Source: EW11 sp035765635
GTDB taxonomy: Bacteria > Verrucomicrobiota > Verrucomicrobiia > Opitutales > Opitutaceae
Direction of reading: 5' to 3'
NCBI GenBank assembly: GCA_035765635.1
Contig: DASTWZ010000042.1
Location: 62,001 to 126,000, forward strand
Length of the DNA stretch: 64,000 nucleotides
Position 1 is the stretch's first letter; every line of letters starts with the position of its first letter. Below the pieces are notes generated by a model. That model was not told the origin of the DNA. It saw only the letters and a program-made list of their open reading frames with translations, and did no database searches. A program made the position numbers and the translations under genes. Below, in pieces: positions 19,401 through 28,485 of the stretch.

Positions 19401-20557
19401 GCCACTCCCGCTGCTTTGACGCGCTGCCCGAGCAGCCGCTCGGGAGACGGATCGTCCCATTGCGGCACGACGACCTGTGAACGTTGATCACCGTCCGACA
19501 ATTCGAGCACGATCGTCTTTCCGCGCCGTCCGACAAACTCGACTGTTCCCTCCATCTCGCACCAGCCAAATTCGTCGGCTGGCGCGAGCTTTCCGCCGGG
19601 ACGAAGCTCGCGCGCTGTGGGAAATCCATCACCGGCCCCAATCGTGATCCGCGGGTGATACGGCATCAGCGCGGTCTCGAGGCGTCTTGGCGCCATGAGC
19701 ACGCTGACGTTCGAGATGACGGAGTTGGACCACACTTCGCGCAGCACGCCACGGGAGGGGAGGGCGGTGGTGTTCGATTCCGTTGCCCCACTTTCATCGC
19801 GCCAAGGCATCAGGAAAGGATCCGCGACGATTTGTTGAGCAAGTCCAGGCCCTTGCCACGAAACGCTCAAGTGGTCGTCACCGCCGCGCTGCCCGTGGAG
19901 GATCTCAATGTAGTATCGGTGTCCCGCCTCGAGCCTGACTTGGTCGGAATGTTGCTCGGGAAAATGCGCCCAGTCCTTCGGCATCGTCCAAGTCGGCACC
20001 GACGCGATGACGCGGGCCGAGAGTGGATCTTCATCATGTCCGAGCCACAACTCCGAGGAGTCGTCGCTCGCGATCCAGAATCTGTATTGCCCGGTGGCCG
20101 GAGGAACGATGAAGCCACGGATTCGCGCCACGTAAACCGTTCCGCTGTTTTCCGGAATTTCGAGCGCGCGCAGGTATTCGGTTCGACTCGGCGCGAGGGG
20201 AAAGTGTGCCAGCGATGGTAGCGCAGGTGCGCTGTCTGGAGCGGTCAACGCAATCCGCTGCCCCGCGGTGATTCCCGCCGGCAACGACTCGAGCGCTAGC
20301 GCAATCGCGGCGCGATCATCCTCGACGACGATGAGTTTCCGCTCCTCATCGACGGCGGTAACGGTGGCTTGGAAATCCAGCGGGTGGGCAACGCGAGGAT
20401 TCCATTCGCCCACTTGCCGAATCGCAGAAACGGAGTGGAGCGGAGTCGACGTGGTGGTCTCGCCACTTGCCCCAGGCGCGCAACAAACGCCCGTCACAAC
20501 GCCGAAACGCAGCAAGAGCTGAGGCAGCAAACGACGCCTGCGCCTCGAGAAGTTCAT
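16487..20557 (-). CDS. Giant PA14/OB-repeat sensor histidine kinase (HisKA_3 type)
   Basis: This 1356-residue protein has, in order: a signal sequence; a PA14 domain (about residues 125-245, GFIVPPATGQYRFWIASDDSSELWLG), a fold known to bind glycans; several OB-fold-like beta repeats (IIGTVTFVEGTTCFVQDPYAG and relatives); a concanavalin-like segment (WAKAGIMMRAGTDADAPFVAL); one transmembrane helix (about 1085-1110); a HisKA_3 dimerisation domain with His1162 in LAGEIHDSIEQG; and an HATPase_c domain (N box EAIANAAKHA, G1 box DDGCGFD). ATG 20557 gives the shortest plausible signal. It sits 54 bp after GH115 and 10 bp before its regulator, so it probably senses a released oligosaccharide outside the inner membrane. 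Confidence 0.92.
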   Translation of the reverse strand: MNFSRRRRRLLPQLLLRFGVVTGVCCAPGASGETTTSTPLHSVSAIRQVGEWNPRVAHPLDFQATVTAVDEERKLIVVEDDRAAIALALESLPAGITAGQRIALTAPDSAPALPSLAHFPLAPSRTEYLRALEIPENSGTVYVARIRGFIVPPATGQYRFWIASDDSSELWLGHDEDPLSARVIASVPTWTMPKDWAHFPEQHSDQVRLEAGHRYYIEILHGQRGGDDHLSVSWQGPGLAQQIVADPFLMPWRDESGATESNTTALPSRGVLREVWSNSVISNVSVLMAPRRLETALMPYHPRITIGAGDGFPTARELRPGGKLAPADEFGWCEMEGTVEFVGRRGKTIVLELSDGDQRSQVVVPQWDDPSPERLLGQRVKAAGVAEAATDANGARIVATVRSPGPTSVTVLGQWGHSQAYPLLTVASLLSDDGSIHRNLPARIRGRIASVDDRSLVIADEGSITAYISEDGAQWHRLGPPVEVPMSHNLQTGLVLSSHSPNKSERAVFDRVQGPAAPLKLTPVGAPTTASNLQGKDGVYTLVGGGRDMWSSPDQFSFAHAEMVGAGTIIVRLAEFAPREEWAKAGIMMRAGTDADAPFVALVQTGAHGCCLQWRPPGYASIPLSISESHRNGPVWLKLERRFDSIRVTSKHPVEFAVGTPVEVVGFVDDSAGQVALTEAVFRLAPSKVDNANEIPIAGPLVEIGRVRSESPGSSLTPFRIGGVVTFADFVQGRRYFSVQDQTGAVFIGGQSAVLTAATRVGQRVEIQFDPLPSRTTPRLSGQLTAVLGPGTLPKPLRHPAENALQREGEAHWVEVDAIARTVLGPEALQVRASDAVFNVLVPHAPADALQRFIDARIKVRGVVGPPEPIRTLLVPDLTKIEVTEEAVAEAKLQAIPVATVARNVAGSGPLHRTKIIGTVTFVEGTTCFVQDPYAGARVEMTTAIPLRVGDSVSAIGFPDLAEDESLVLSHASVHTLPDSLRPNGPTAATVNDLLSGTCGAKLVTVRAVVSRVHTTQIGHTLELQIDHRICRATLDSAAVLPSLPSGTIVNLTGVCTLETALPDWIKVSASSASILSVKLLLRDSSDIVVLQKPPGWAVKRTLLICSIVALVLGLAGIWINILRRRVAQRTADLNAAMKQLREETQTSATLTERNRLAGEIHDSIEQGFSGVIFQLETTAKRSTCPPEIRAGITLARNMVAFSRQEVRHAVWNLHSPLLDNADLSLALRSIASHLESDALQITVSVEGTARRLGSTVEHHVLRVAQEAIANAAKHARAQHADVRLTFEDSFVSLSVRDDGCGFDPANVLGRAAGHFGLRSLRGRAAKVHGELTIESTVGKGTTVSLRVPLANDLAS

Positions 20558-20611
20558 GGCTGAACGTGCGAAATTTCGGAGACTGCGCAGTTGAATGAAC
20601 AATGGCGCGCC

Positions 20612-23143
20612 TCATGAGCCTGAGTCTGCGCTGGGTTCGACGGTAATCCGCTGAATTACGACCGCCGGATCCGCTGCCCAAACTTTGAGCGTGTACGGGC
20701 CTTTCGGCACGCGAAGCTTGGTTGCGCCGAACATCGCCCCGCGAAGCACATTTCGTTGCCAGGTCGCGTCGTACTCGTCGTCGACGCCTTCGTCGAAATG
20801 AACAACGCCAGGGTCGCCGTCGCCGATTGAGACAGCGACAATGGTGTCGTGGACGGGCGTTAGCCGGTGAGTCGGCAACGCCTCGATGGTGATTGTTACG
20901 ACGCCTTCATTGTCGTTCTTCACCGCGTATTCGGCGACCGGGCAGTGCTTCACGATATCGTTGGCCGAACGCCTTGTAGGGGTGTCCCGTTGAGGCAGCA
21001 CGGCGAGCGCGTGGCCCCGAGGGCCAAGGCCTTCGATCACTCGCCATCCCGCCGAGTCGCGATCTTCGCGGCGCAGGAAATTCGCAGGGTCGAGGTGAAT
21101 GGCGGCTGGAGACGAAGTCGATTGCGAGGGAGCGGCGGGCACGCTGCCGGGTTGTGTTGGCGGCATGCCAAACACCGGGAGCCTTCGCGGGCGGTCACTC
21201 ATGATGTCGTGCCATTTCCCATGTCCCGCGGTGTTATATTCAGCCGTCAGAGTATGGATTCGCTCAAAGGCCGATTCGGCTTGTTTCGCGAGTTCCTGCG
21301 ATCCCGTTTCACGAGCTCGTTCTGCGAGGAGAAGTTTTTCGGCCATCGCCGCCCCGCCGCATGCCGGATATTCCACCAGCTCGAAATAGGCGTCGCGCAA
21401 TCGCGCCGGCATTTTCGCGCCAATCGATTTTGCACGTTGCGCGACATCGCGCCAGCGCTCGAGGAACTGCGAAGACTCTTCCGGCGACCAACCGCTGTTT
21501 TGAACCGGCGTGTTGGGGTACACGCGATTAAACCCCATGTGCTCGGGGCGGCGGATTGCGCACAAACGATAATATTCATCGCGCAACGCCGCTATCTCGT
21601 CCGCGTGTTCGGCGCCGAATTGGTCGGCGTAGAAATCGCGCAGAAAAGCGCGCTGCGCATCAGGACCGTAACGATCGATGTTCCACGCCAGATCGAGGAA
21701 GAAGGTCATTCCTGTTTCGATCGACTTGAGATCGCCGACGTTCGCCACCCAAAGGTGCCCCGCGCCAAGCGCGTACGCTTTCGACATCTCGTGCCAGATC
21801 AGCGCCGGAGACGTGGAATCGAGCCACAGGTAATCGTGAGGTCTCCCCCAGTACGACAGATGGTAGTAGATGCCATGTCCGCCGGAACGCTCACGCTCCT
21901 GTGACGTGGGGAGCTGGCGGATGTAACCGTTGTTGTCGTCGGGCCAGACGACCGTGACGTCGTCCGGCAGATGCATGCCCGACTGATAGATTTCGAGCAC
22001 TTCCTTGTACGGACAAAAAATCTGCGGGACGAGGGCGGGGTTGGGATTGACGTATTTCGCCAAGAGCGCGCGTTGCAGCTTGATGATGTTTTCCAGTCGA
22101 TCGCGCTTCTCCGCCGTGGTGCCGCCACCGGGCATGCCACTGTCGTGCACGCCCCGCATGCCGATAGTGTACACATTTTCGTAACGGGCATTCTCCTTCA
22201 CCCGCTCTTCCCAGTATTGCACGATTGCGGGCAAGTTCGTCACCGGATTCCACAACGCTTCTTTGCCGGCGGGCCATTCGCCCACGTTGTTTCGCAGCAT
22301 CGGTTCGGCATGTGACGAGCCCATGACGATCGCGTAGTGATCTGCGACGACTCGGTTTTCAGGAATGAGATTGAAGGCCGTCGTGCCGTGATGCATCGCG
22401 GGCCAGAGAAGGTTGGCCCTCAAGCGCAGCAGTAGTTCGCAAATCTTCGCGTAGGTTTTCGGGCCGATGTTGCCCGTTTCAGGCTCGAAGGTTTTCGCGG
22501 CCCACGGCCGCAGGCCCCAGTCCTCGTCGTTTAGGAAAATTCCGCGATACTTCACCGACGGCGGTCCTTGAATGTGAGTTCCAGCCGCGAGAACGAGCTC
22601 TTCGCGATGGGCTGGAGCGACGTCGGCCCACCAGACCCAGGGAGAGACGCCAATCGCCTTGGATAGATCGAAAACCCCGTAGGCGGTGCCGCGGCGGTCG
22701 CTGCCCGCGATCACCAGCGCGCGCGGCACGCCGGGTGCCGGTTCATCCAGAGTTGCGATGATATATGACTCCCATCTTCCGCGGATGGAACTCGGGTCGA
22801 GTTTGCCGTTGGCAACAAGTCCGTCGATCAACGCGGATTTGCCGAGAGTACCGACAACGATGACCGGTGCTTCGCGCCGAGTCAGCGACTTGGCATCGAT
22901 GACTTTTGGAGTCGCGCCCGTGACTCGCTCGACGTCGCTCGCGAACAGGTCGGAGGCGGTCCGCACGACCGCGGCGTCGGCTTGATCAACCAGAATTTCC
23001 GCGGCGCGGGCGTCAGCCACGATTGGGAAATCCGACGGATCAGTCGGCGCGTTTTTCAATTGCAGAGGGCTATTTGACGCGCCGGCAGGCACTGCGGTCG
23101 CGAGGGAAAGACTAATCATTACCAAAAGGAATGTTTTCAGCAT
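20612..23143 (-). CDS. Secreted GH115 alpha-glucuronidase
   Basis: The 843-residue product matches GH115 over most of its length: GIFLNDEDWGLRPW, LLWPAMHHGTTAFN, MGSSHAEPMLRNN, GMRGVHDSGMPGGGT, VWPDDNNGYIRQLP and YYHLSYWGRPHDYLWL. A signal peptide (FLLVMISLSLATAVPAGA) is present and a beta-rich C-terminal domain closes the protein. GH115 enzymes remove glucuronic or 4-O-methylglucuronic acid from glucuronoxylan, and some may act on arabinogalactan. It follows the GH35-like gene by 11 bp and precedes the sensor kinase by 54 bp. Length is slightly short of typical GH115 enzymes. Confidence 0.93.
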   Translation of the reverse strand: MLKTFLLVMISLSLATAVPAGASNSPLQLKNAPTDPSDFPIVADARAAEILVDQADAAVVRTASDLFASDVERVTGATPKVIDAKSLTRREAPVIVVGTLGKSALIDGLVANGKLDPSSIRGRWESYIIATLDEPAPGVPRALVIAGSDRRGTAYGVFDLSKAIGVSPWVWWADVAPAHREELVLAAGTHIQGPPSVKYRGIFLNDEDWGLRPWAAKTFEPETGNIGPKTYAKICELLLRLRANLLWPAMHHGTTAFNLIPENRVVADHYAIVMGSSHAEPMLRNNVGEWPAGKEALWNPVTNLPAIVQYWEERVKENARYENVYTIGMRGVHDSGMPGGGTTAEKRDRLENIIKLQRALLAKYVNPNPALVPQIFCPYKEVLEIYQSGMHLPDDVTVVWPDDNNGYIRQLPTSQERERSGGHGIYYHLSYWGRPHDYLWLDSTSPALIWHEMSKAYALGAGHLWVANVGDLKSIETGMTFFLDLAWNIDRYGPDAQRAFLRDFYADQFGAEHADEIAALRDEYYRLCAIRRPEHMGFNRVYPNTPVQNSGWSPEESSQFLERWRDVAQRAKSIGAKMPARLRDAYFELVEYPACGGAAMAEKLLLAERARETGSQELAKQAESAFERIHTLTAEYNTAGHGKWHDIMSDRPRRLPVFGMPPTQPGSVPAAPSQSTSSPAAIHLDPANFLRREDRDSAGWRVIEGLGPRGHALAVLPQRDTPTRRSANDIVKHCPVAEYAVKNDNEGVVTITIEALPTHRLTPVHDTIVAVSIGDGDPGVVHFDEGVDDEYDATWQRNVLRGAMFGATKLRVPKGPYTLKVWAADPAVVIQRITVEPSADSGS

Positions 23144-23154
23144 GGGGCGTTTGC

Positions 23155-25032
23155 CTAAAAGCTTTGCAGTTCATCAATGTTGCCGGCTCCGTCGCCATTC
23201 GTCTCCAGCCGCACCGTATTGGTTTTCCCTGGCTGCAACGCAGCCTTCAGCGTGACGTACTGGTACGACGACCACGAGCCCGTTGGCGCAAAAAAAATTC
23301 TCAATACCGCGCCATTCACGAATACACAGGCATGTCGGGTTTTGGCGTCTCCATTTGCATAGCGGAATCGAAGGCTGCGTTCTCCGCCGTCGAGACCATC
23401 GACCTCCGTCCACACAACGTATCCGCCGCCTCGCGGAAAAACGACGTAGCCGTTTCCGGCGAAGCCGAGATTATCGGACGCCGCCTCTGTCGCAGCGCCA
23501 CCGCCGAGGAGGCCGAACTCGGCTTGACGGTGAATCGGATATGGCGAGGTGTTTTCGGCGCGCAGCAAACGGATGGTCGTGCCCCGTTCGGCGAAAATGG
23601 AATGACCGCGGATCGGCACTTGGGCTTCCTCGACCCACGCGTTTTCCCGATCGAAGTGACCGCGGCTCGCAGCCTGGACCGACATTTCCGCGGGGAGGCT
23701 AAAGGTGCCGCCTCGCGTGTTCATCAATACGATTTCGGCGCCGCTCCGCCTGATGCTGATAGCCTGAGAAGTCGGATACCCCGGTGTGAAACGAATGCCT
23801 TCAATTCCTTCAGTCGGCGCAACCGAAGCGCCTGACCAGTTGTGCACAAACAGGCCGTAGCCATGAGCATTGACGGCGATATCGACGATGTCGCTGTCGA
23901 GCAGCTTGTTGACGGTCCGAACATCCTCGATGTAGCTGCCATTTGGTTTGAATCCGTTCTCGCCGTCATCGACGTAGAGCCCGTGACCGTCCGGCCCGCA
24001 CAGGTCGTAATAACTGAACGCATTGTTGCCGGAAAGCGCGGCGAGTTGGAATTGCGCCGCGTTCGAGACGTCGGCTCCGCTTTCCATGATCATTCGATAA
24101 TTCTTCCCGCGATAGGGCAGCTCGGCGCGAATCGTGGCCGCGTTGACGCCGTAAAGATCGGTTCCGATAAAATCGAGGTTCGTGCCGGTCGTGCGACGAA
24201 GCGTCTCATTTTCCTCAATCCGCGAGAGAGCTTCTAGCGAGATGCAGTTCACCCGAGTCCACACGACATACGGCGACGTCTTCACCGCCCCAGCCAGGTC
24301 GCTGAGATACGAAATGATGAGGGAGACGGGGAAGGGCAGGCCATTCTCACCGCGCACCTCATTGCAGATCTGCACGCCAATGACGGTGTGGCTGGCACCG
24401 TGACTCCCGTCCCACTCCGCCACGTGCGCCATCACTTTTCCGAGCACGTGGGTTTCTCGCTCACGCAACCGATCATCCGCGAGGTCGAGCGTGTAGGCGC
24501 TCATGTCGCGCCGAATCGCGTATTCGCTCGTCGTCGCGGTTGATTGCGGTGACGGCGAATGCAGCACGTAGTCCGGCGTGCGCAGGTGAACGGGGTTCTT
24601 CGAAGGATTGCCCAGCCACTGAACGTGGCCGTCGCTGTTCTGGCCGAACCAGAGCAGCTCGACCTTGAGCCCGTGTTTTTGCGCAGAAGCGAGATACTCA
24701 TCCAGAATGGTCCAATCGAAGTTCTCTTTCGTCGGTTCAACTTCGTACCAATGGATCGGGATGGAAATCGTGTTGAAACCGTCCGCAGCTGCCCGGGCAA
24801 TGATCGCCTCGCGCTTGGTTTGATCCCAATTCCAATAATATCGCAGCTTGTCGAGGCGGACCTGAATGCTCGTCAGGTAGAACGGTTTCCCGTCGACGCG
24901 GAGCACGTACTTTTGGCTGTCGCGCAGATCGGTATCGACGGAACTGACAATACTCGCCGCGGCTGACGCGACGATGAAAACAAGAAGACCGACGCAACCA
25001 ATCGACCAGCGCAGAATATTATTTGTCTTCAT
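23155..25032 (-). CDS. GH35/GH42-like clan GH-A glycosidase with C-terminal CBM
   Basis: The 625-residue product has a signal peptide, then a TIM barrel of the GH-A beta-galactosidase type (FYLTSIQVRLDKLRYYWNW, FNTISIPIHWYEVEPT, VELLWFGQNSDGHVQW). The likely acid/base is Glu225 in ICNEVRGEN and the nucleophile may be Glu317 in MIMESGAD. A C-terminal module of about 125 residues resembles the CBM35/CBM6 copies on the pectin enzymes. ATG 25032 begins a clear signal sequence. Relatives are annotated variously as GH35 or DUF4978-type proteins, so the exact family needs a search. It lies between GH59 (7 bp) and GH115 (11 bp). Confidence 0.8.
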   Translation of the reverse strand: MKTNNILRWSIGCVGLLVFIVASAAASIVSSVDTDLRDSQKYVLRVDGKPFYLTSIQVRLDKLRYYWNWDQTKREAIIARAAADGFNTISIPIHWYEVEPTKENFDWTILDEYLASAQKHGLKVELLWFGQNSDGHVQWLGNPSKNPVHLRTPDYVLHSPSPQSTATTSEYAIRRDMSAYTLDLADDRLRERETHVLGKVMAHVAEWDGSHGASHTVIGVQICNEVRGENGLPFPVSLIISYLSDLAGAVKTSPYVVWTRVNCISLEALSRIEENETLRRTTGTNLDFIGTDLYGVNAATIRAELPYRGKNYRMIMESGADVSNAAQFQLAALSGNNAFSYYDLCGPDGHGLYVDDGENGFKPNGSYIEDVRTVNKLLDSDIVDIAVNAHGYGLFVHNWSGASVAPTEGIEGIRFTPGYPTSQAISIRRSGAEIVLMNTRGGTFSLPAEMSVQAASRGHFDRENAWVEEAQVPIRGHSIFAERGTTIRLLRAENTSPYPIHRQAEFGLLGGGAATEAASDNLGFAGNGYVVFPRGGGYVVWTEVDGLDGGERSLRFRYANGDAKTRHACVFVNGAVLRIFFAPTGSWSSYQYVTLKAALQPGKTNTVRLETNGDGAGNIDELQSF

Positions 25033-25039
25033 ACGCGAG

Positions 25040-27193
25040 TCAGGTGCGTGGTCGTGCCGCAGAATATATTGGTCCCTGACCAGGATTCGCGATGGCCGGC
25101 TTCGGCACGGCTGCATCAGCGGACTTTATAATGACATTGTCGAAATAGGGCATGCTGAGCTGTGTCTTCGTTCCCTGTGCGAGCAACCCCGCCATGCCGT
25201 GTGTGTACAACGCGTCGTTTGCGCTGACGACTTCGCGGCCATCCACCAGGCCCGTGATCTCCGAACCTTTGAAACGCAGCGTCAAAGTGTGCCACTGGTT
25301 CGGCTGAATGTTTCGGACTTTCGCACTCGTCAGCACCTTTTCACCGCCTTCGCTTGCGTCATTCTGTGCTTTGAGGAGCGCTTGTTGCTCGGCATCGCCC
25401 GCGGGCTTCTTCTTGTTGATCTTGCCTCGCACGACAACGAGCCGGCATTCACCGTCGTGACTCAACTGGAGATAATATCCTTTCGGAATGAATCCCCAAC
25501 CGGTTCCAACGTCATTGATGCGGCCCATCATCGCGGCCGAGTCGTCTGGCTTGAGGTACACGTCGACGTTGGCCTCATAGTCCTGCCATTTATCATCGCC
25601 GATAATTGTATACGGCAACCAGTCGGGCGCCCATGAAAGCGTAGGTATCGGGACGACCTGTTGGAGGCACTGGCCACCGCCATCCGGTCGCGCGACAAGC
25701 TCGAAAGCCCCCGAGATATCGGCGAAATAGCGCGGCAAATAACCGTAGGTCTCGGGCCTTTTATACTCGTCGAACGTTTCATGATATGGGAATGGAAACG
25801 CGCGCGCTGCCGGCACCGAATCGAATGAACCCTTCTGCTGCCCCGTGGTGGTCGAAAGCGAGTAAATTGAGCCGGGTTCAACGGTCAGTGTTAACACGCC
25901 ATCCCTCGGCTGTGCGTCCGCCTGGCGAACGAACTGCTCGTTAGCATTGCTTCGCCAGACGCAAAGTTCACGGGAGGAAAGGCCGCCACCGACATTGAAC
26001 TGGAGGTGCTGAGGCGCTTTGGCGTCTCTCGTCTCGATAATAATACTATAATCGTTCGTCGGCGATTTCATCGCCACGACACTGCCGCCGCCGCGCAGCT
26101 CCTGACAGCCGGCCTTCATATAGTGCCAGCCCACATGGGTAAACTGCCCATAATGGGCATATCCCCACAGAGCCTCGCGAACCTCGTAGTGACCGCTCCA
26201 GGGCGAGTGCGCCAGGAGCATCGCTGGATCGACCGAGTACGGTTCCATCGCGTAAATAGCCGCAATATCATACCAGAGGACGACTCGCGTGGCGCCGCTC
26301 CGTATAAAATTTTCATTGAAGCATTGGACTATGCTAATCGCGCAATCGAAGCCCTTTTTATAAACATGGTCCTCTGTGTTCCAAATCGGTTTCCCCATCT
26401 CGAACGCTGCGGCCTGCACCTCCGGGGAGACCTGACCGTCGGACTTCGCATAGAACGTGTGAGCGCTCAATATATCGAGAGCGGCGCGGGCCTGGGGATC
26501 GCTTTGAAGCTCTTTGACGAAATCGAACTTCGACTTGGGCCAGTTGTCGAAGCCGTGAAGTTTTACGTGCGAAAATCCTCCCGCGTTCAGCGTCGCCCTA
26601 AATATTTTTGCGAACTCTATGCTAACACCTCTTTCATTGCGGCAACCGATCGCATCGAACTCGAGTTTGTATTCGTCGCGAAGCCCTTGAAGCCATTTCA
26701 CATAGTAGTCGGCCGTGTCCTGCGACCAGAAGTTTCCACTGCCGAGCCAGCCGGGCGCACTCCAAGCAGCGCCGTCGAGTGACAAGTCTGGATTTCGCTT
26801 TTTCGCTTCCTGCAAAATCCACCAGATGTATCCGCGAGAGTAATTGAGGTCCTCGCGCGTATGCATGTGGCTGGGCATTGAGCCCTGCGTCGAATTACCA
26901 TCACCCGGGATCTCCACCAACAATGCATTTACCGAAGCGCCACATTTGGGCTTGTAGACCAAGTCGAGAATCTGGCTGCGCTGCGGCTCTGGATAATCCT
27001 TGAGTAGAACGGAAGTCGCGCCGCCGCCGTCAACCGGACCAATGCCATCAAACCGAGGCCCAGCCGCATCGCCGCGCAGGTTCATCGACTGCACCGAGTC
27101 GGTTGTCGCGCCCAACTCCGCCGCGGTGATGGCCAAACTCGAAATGAGCCACAGGCCAGAACAACTCGCGAAAATACGGAGTATATCTTTCAT
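25040..27193 (-). CDS. Secreted GH59 galactocerebrosidase-type beta-galactosidase
   Basis: The 717-residue protein has the GH59 hallmark RFDGIGPVDGGGATSVLL, then YPEPQRSQILDLVYKP and LLVEIPGDGNSTQGSMPSHMH. The acid/base is likely Glu187 in CRNERGV and the nucleophile Glu274 in IWNTEDH, the expected order. A lectin-like C-terminal half completes the family layout, and a signal peptide is present. In animals GH59 removes galactose from galactosylceramide; in bacteria the substrate is mostly unknown. As first gene of a glycan operon beside GH35 and GH115, a plant galactan or arabinogalactan substrate is more plausible than a sphingolipid. Confidence 0.93.
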   Translation of the reverse strand: MKDILRIFASCSGLWLISSLAITAAELGATTDSVQSMNLRGDAAGPRFDGIGPVDGGGATSVLLKDYPEPQRSQILDLVYKPKCGASVNALLVEIPGDGNSTQGSMPSHMHTREDLNYSRGYIWWILQEAKKRNPDLSLDGAAWSAPGWLGSGNFWSQDTADYYVKWLQGLRDEYKLEFDAIGCRNERGVSIEFAKIFRATLNAGGFSHVKLHGFDNWPKSKFDFVKELQSDPQARAALDILSAHTFYAKSDGQVSPEVQAAAFEMGKPIWNTEDHVYKKGFDCAISIVQCFNENFIRSGATRVVLWYDIAAIYAMEPYSVDPAMLLAHSPWSGHYEVREALWGYAHYGQFTHVGWHYMKAGCQELRGGGSVVAMKSPTNDYSIIIETRDAKAPQHLQFNVGGGLSSRELCVWRSNANEQFVRQADAQPRDGVLTLTVEPGSIYSLSTTTGQQKGSFDSVPAARAFPFPYHETFDEYKRPETYGYLPRYFADISGAFELVARPDGGGQCLQQVVPIPTLSWAPDWLPYTIIGDDKWQDYEANVDVYLKPDDSAAMMGRINDVGTGWGFIPKGYYLQLSHDGECRLVVVRGKINKKKPAGDAEQQALLKAQNDASEGGEKVLTSAKVRNIQPNQWHTLTLRFKGSEITGLVDGREVVSANDALYTHGMAGLLAQGTKTQLSMPYFDNVIIKSADAAVPKPAIANPGQGPIYSAARPRT

Positions 27194-27510
27194 TTACGAA
27201 CAGAGGTATTTTTATTACGCCAGAAAACGGCTGACGCCTGCCACCGCGATTAACGGGTGCGACTGCTTTTTAATGCAACGCAGTGTGATGCTCAAACGCA
27301 GGCAAAGACTGTCCAAAAACGAGCATAAGGCGTTGCTAATATTCGTAGTGGACTCGACCGAATTTCAATCGATCGAGGCTGGCATTGACGCGCATTTAAT
27401 ATTCAAATTCACGCATTGGCATTTTCGGAACGTTGTCGCGCGAAGTTTTCGCATATTCTCGAGACTCTCAACGGCGCCGGATTGCTTGTTAATGAATATT
27501 CGGCTTGCCC
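27194..27510. promoter_or_regulatory. Divergent control region between GH59 operon and AraC-type gene
   Basis: These 317 bp hold no supported gene and must contain both outward promoters. AATATTC occurs three times (around 27339, 27399 and 27495), the last within the palindrome GAATATTC at 27494-27501. The region is more AT-rich than the flanking genes. Operator function is a guess. Confidence 0.45.
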
Positions 27511-28398
27511 ATGGGGCTTATGGGGCCTTGGACGTTGCCCATGCTGCGCTACCTCGCACTAGGTGAACGAGAGCTCGGCGATGCGCCGATGCCGCCCCAT
27601 CCCAGGGTGAACTGGGAGTTTTTCGCGGTCGTTAAGGGCCAAGTCGCGCCGTACACCAAAGACTCGGATCCGATTGATCTCAAGTCGGACACATTGTGGC
27701 TCTTTCCGCCGGGCGTGGTTCACGGGTGGCGCGGCAAGCGCGGCCAAAAATGCGAGGTCGTCGTAATCCATTTCAGCATCGTTCCCGGCGTGGTCGAACG
27801 CGCGTTCGGCGATGAGCCGTATTTGTCGGTGCAGCTTACTCCTCTCGAACGAAGCAGAATCGTGAGGTTGGGACGCGCGCTCAAACCACACTATTGGAAT
27901 CCTATTGTCGCCAGCGAACTCTTTGCCGATCGCGCTCGGATAGATTTGTCTCTGTTGTTGTTGAAAGGCAGGCGAGAGCTGCAAGAGCCAAACCTGGCCG
28001 GCGTTCATTGGAACAAAGTTTCGGAAGCCGAAGCTTGGCTGCGAAAAAATATTGGGAAAGCGCCGTCGATTGCCGATGCCGCGCATGTGGTCGGTCTCTC
28101 GGAAAGCCAACTCCGAAGAATCTTCTGGAAGGTGAAAAGAAGGAATCCGAAACACATCCTGGACAAACTTCGTTTTGATAAAGCGATGCACTTGATGGCG
28201 GAATCCGACGCCAAGCTCGCGAAAATTGCGGAAGAATCCGGTTTCTCCAGCGCGACCAATTTTTGCCGAGCCTTCAGAGCCTATGTCGGCAAGACACCAA
28301 CCGCGTGGCGCCGCGAAATTTATATTAAATACCAGAGGCCGAGCGACTCGGATAAAGCATCCTACGAACGCCACGGACGTCGCCACCGCGAGCTGTAA
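27511..28398 (+). CDS. AraC-family transcriptional regulator
   Basis: The 295-residue protein has an N-terminal cupin-like effector domain (VNWEFFAVVKGQVAPYT, LWLFPPGVVHGWRG) and a C-terminal AraC double helix-turn-helix (about 175-268: IADAAHVVGLSESQLRRIFW and KIAEESGFSSATNFCRAFRAYVGKTPTAWRRE). ATG 27511 is preferred; TTG 27505 is also in frame, and a stop at 27493 rules out a longer start. It is divergent from the GH59 operon and upstream of a TonB receptor, so it probably controls one or both in response to a sugar. Confidence 0.9.
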   Translation: MGLMGPWTLPMLRYLALGERELGDAPMPPHPRVNWEFFAVVKGQVAPYTKDSDPIDLKSDTLWLFPPGVVHGWRGKRGQKCEVVVIHFSIVPGVVERAFGDEPYLSVQLTPLERSRIVRLGRALKPHYWNPIVASELFADRARIDLSLLLLKGRRELQEPNLAGVHWNKVSEAEAWLRKNIGKAPSIADAAHVVGLSESQLRRIFWKVKRRNPKHILDKLRFDKAMHLMAESDAKLAKIAEESGFSSATNFCRAFRAYVGKTPTAWRREIYIKYQRPSDSDKASYERHGRRHREL

Positions 28399-28485
28399 CA
28401 TTACACGTCCTTGATATACGAGCCAGGCTTGGGAATTGTCCAATTCCGCGGGGATTTCTTTTGCGAATGGATGCCGGCTTCCGAG

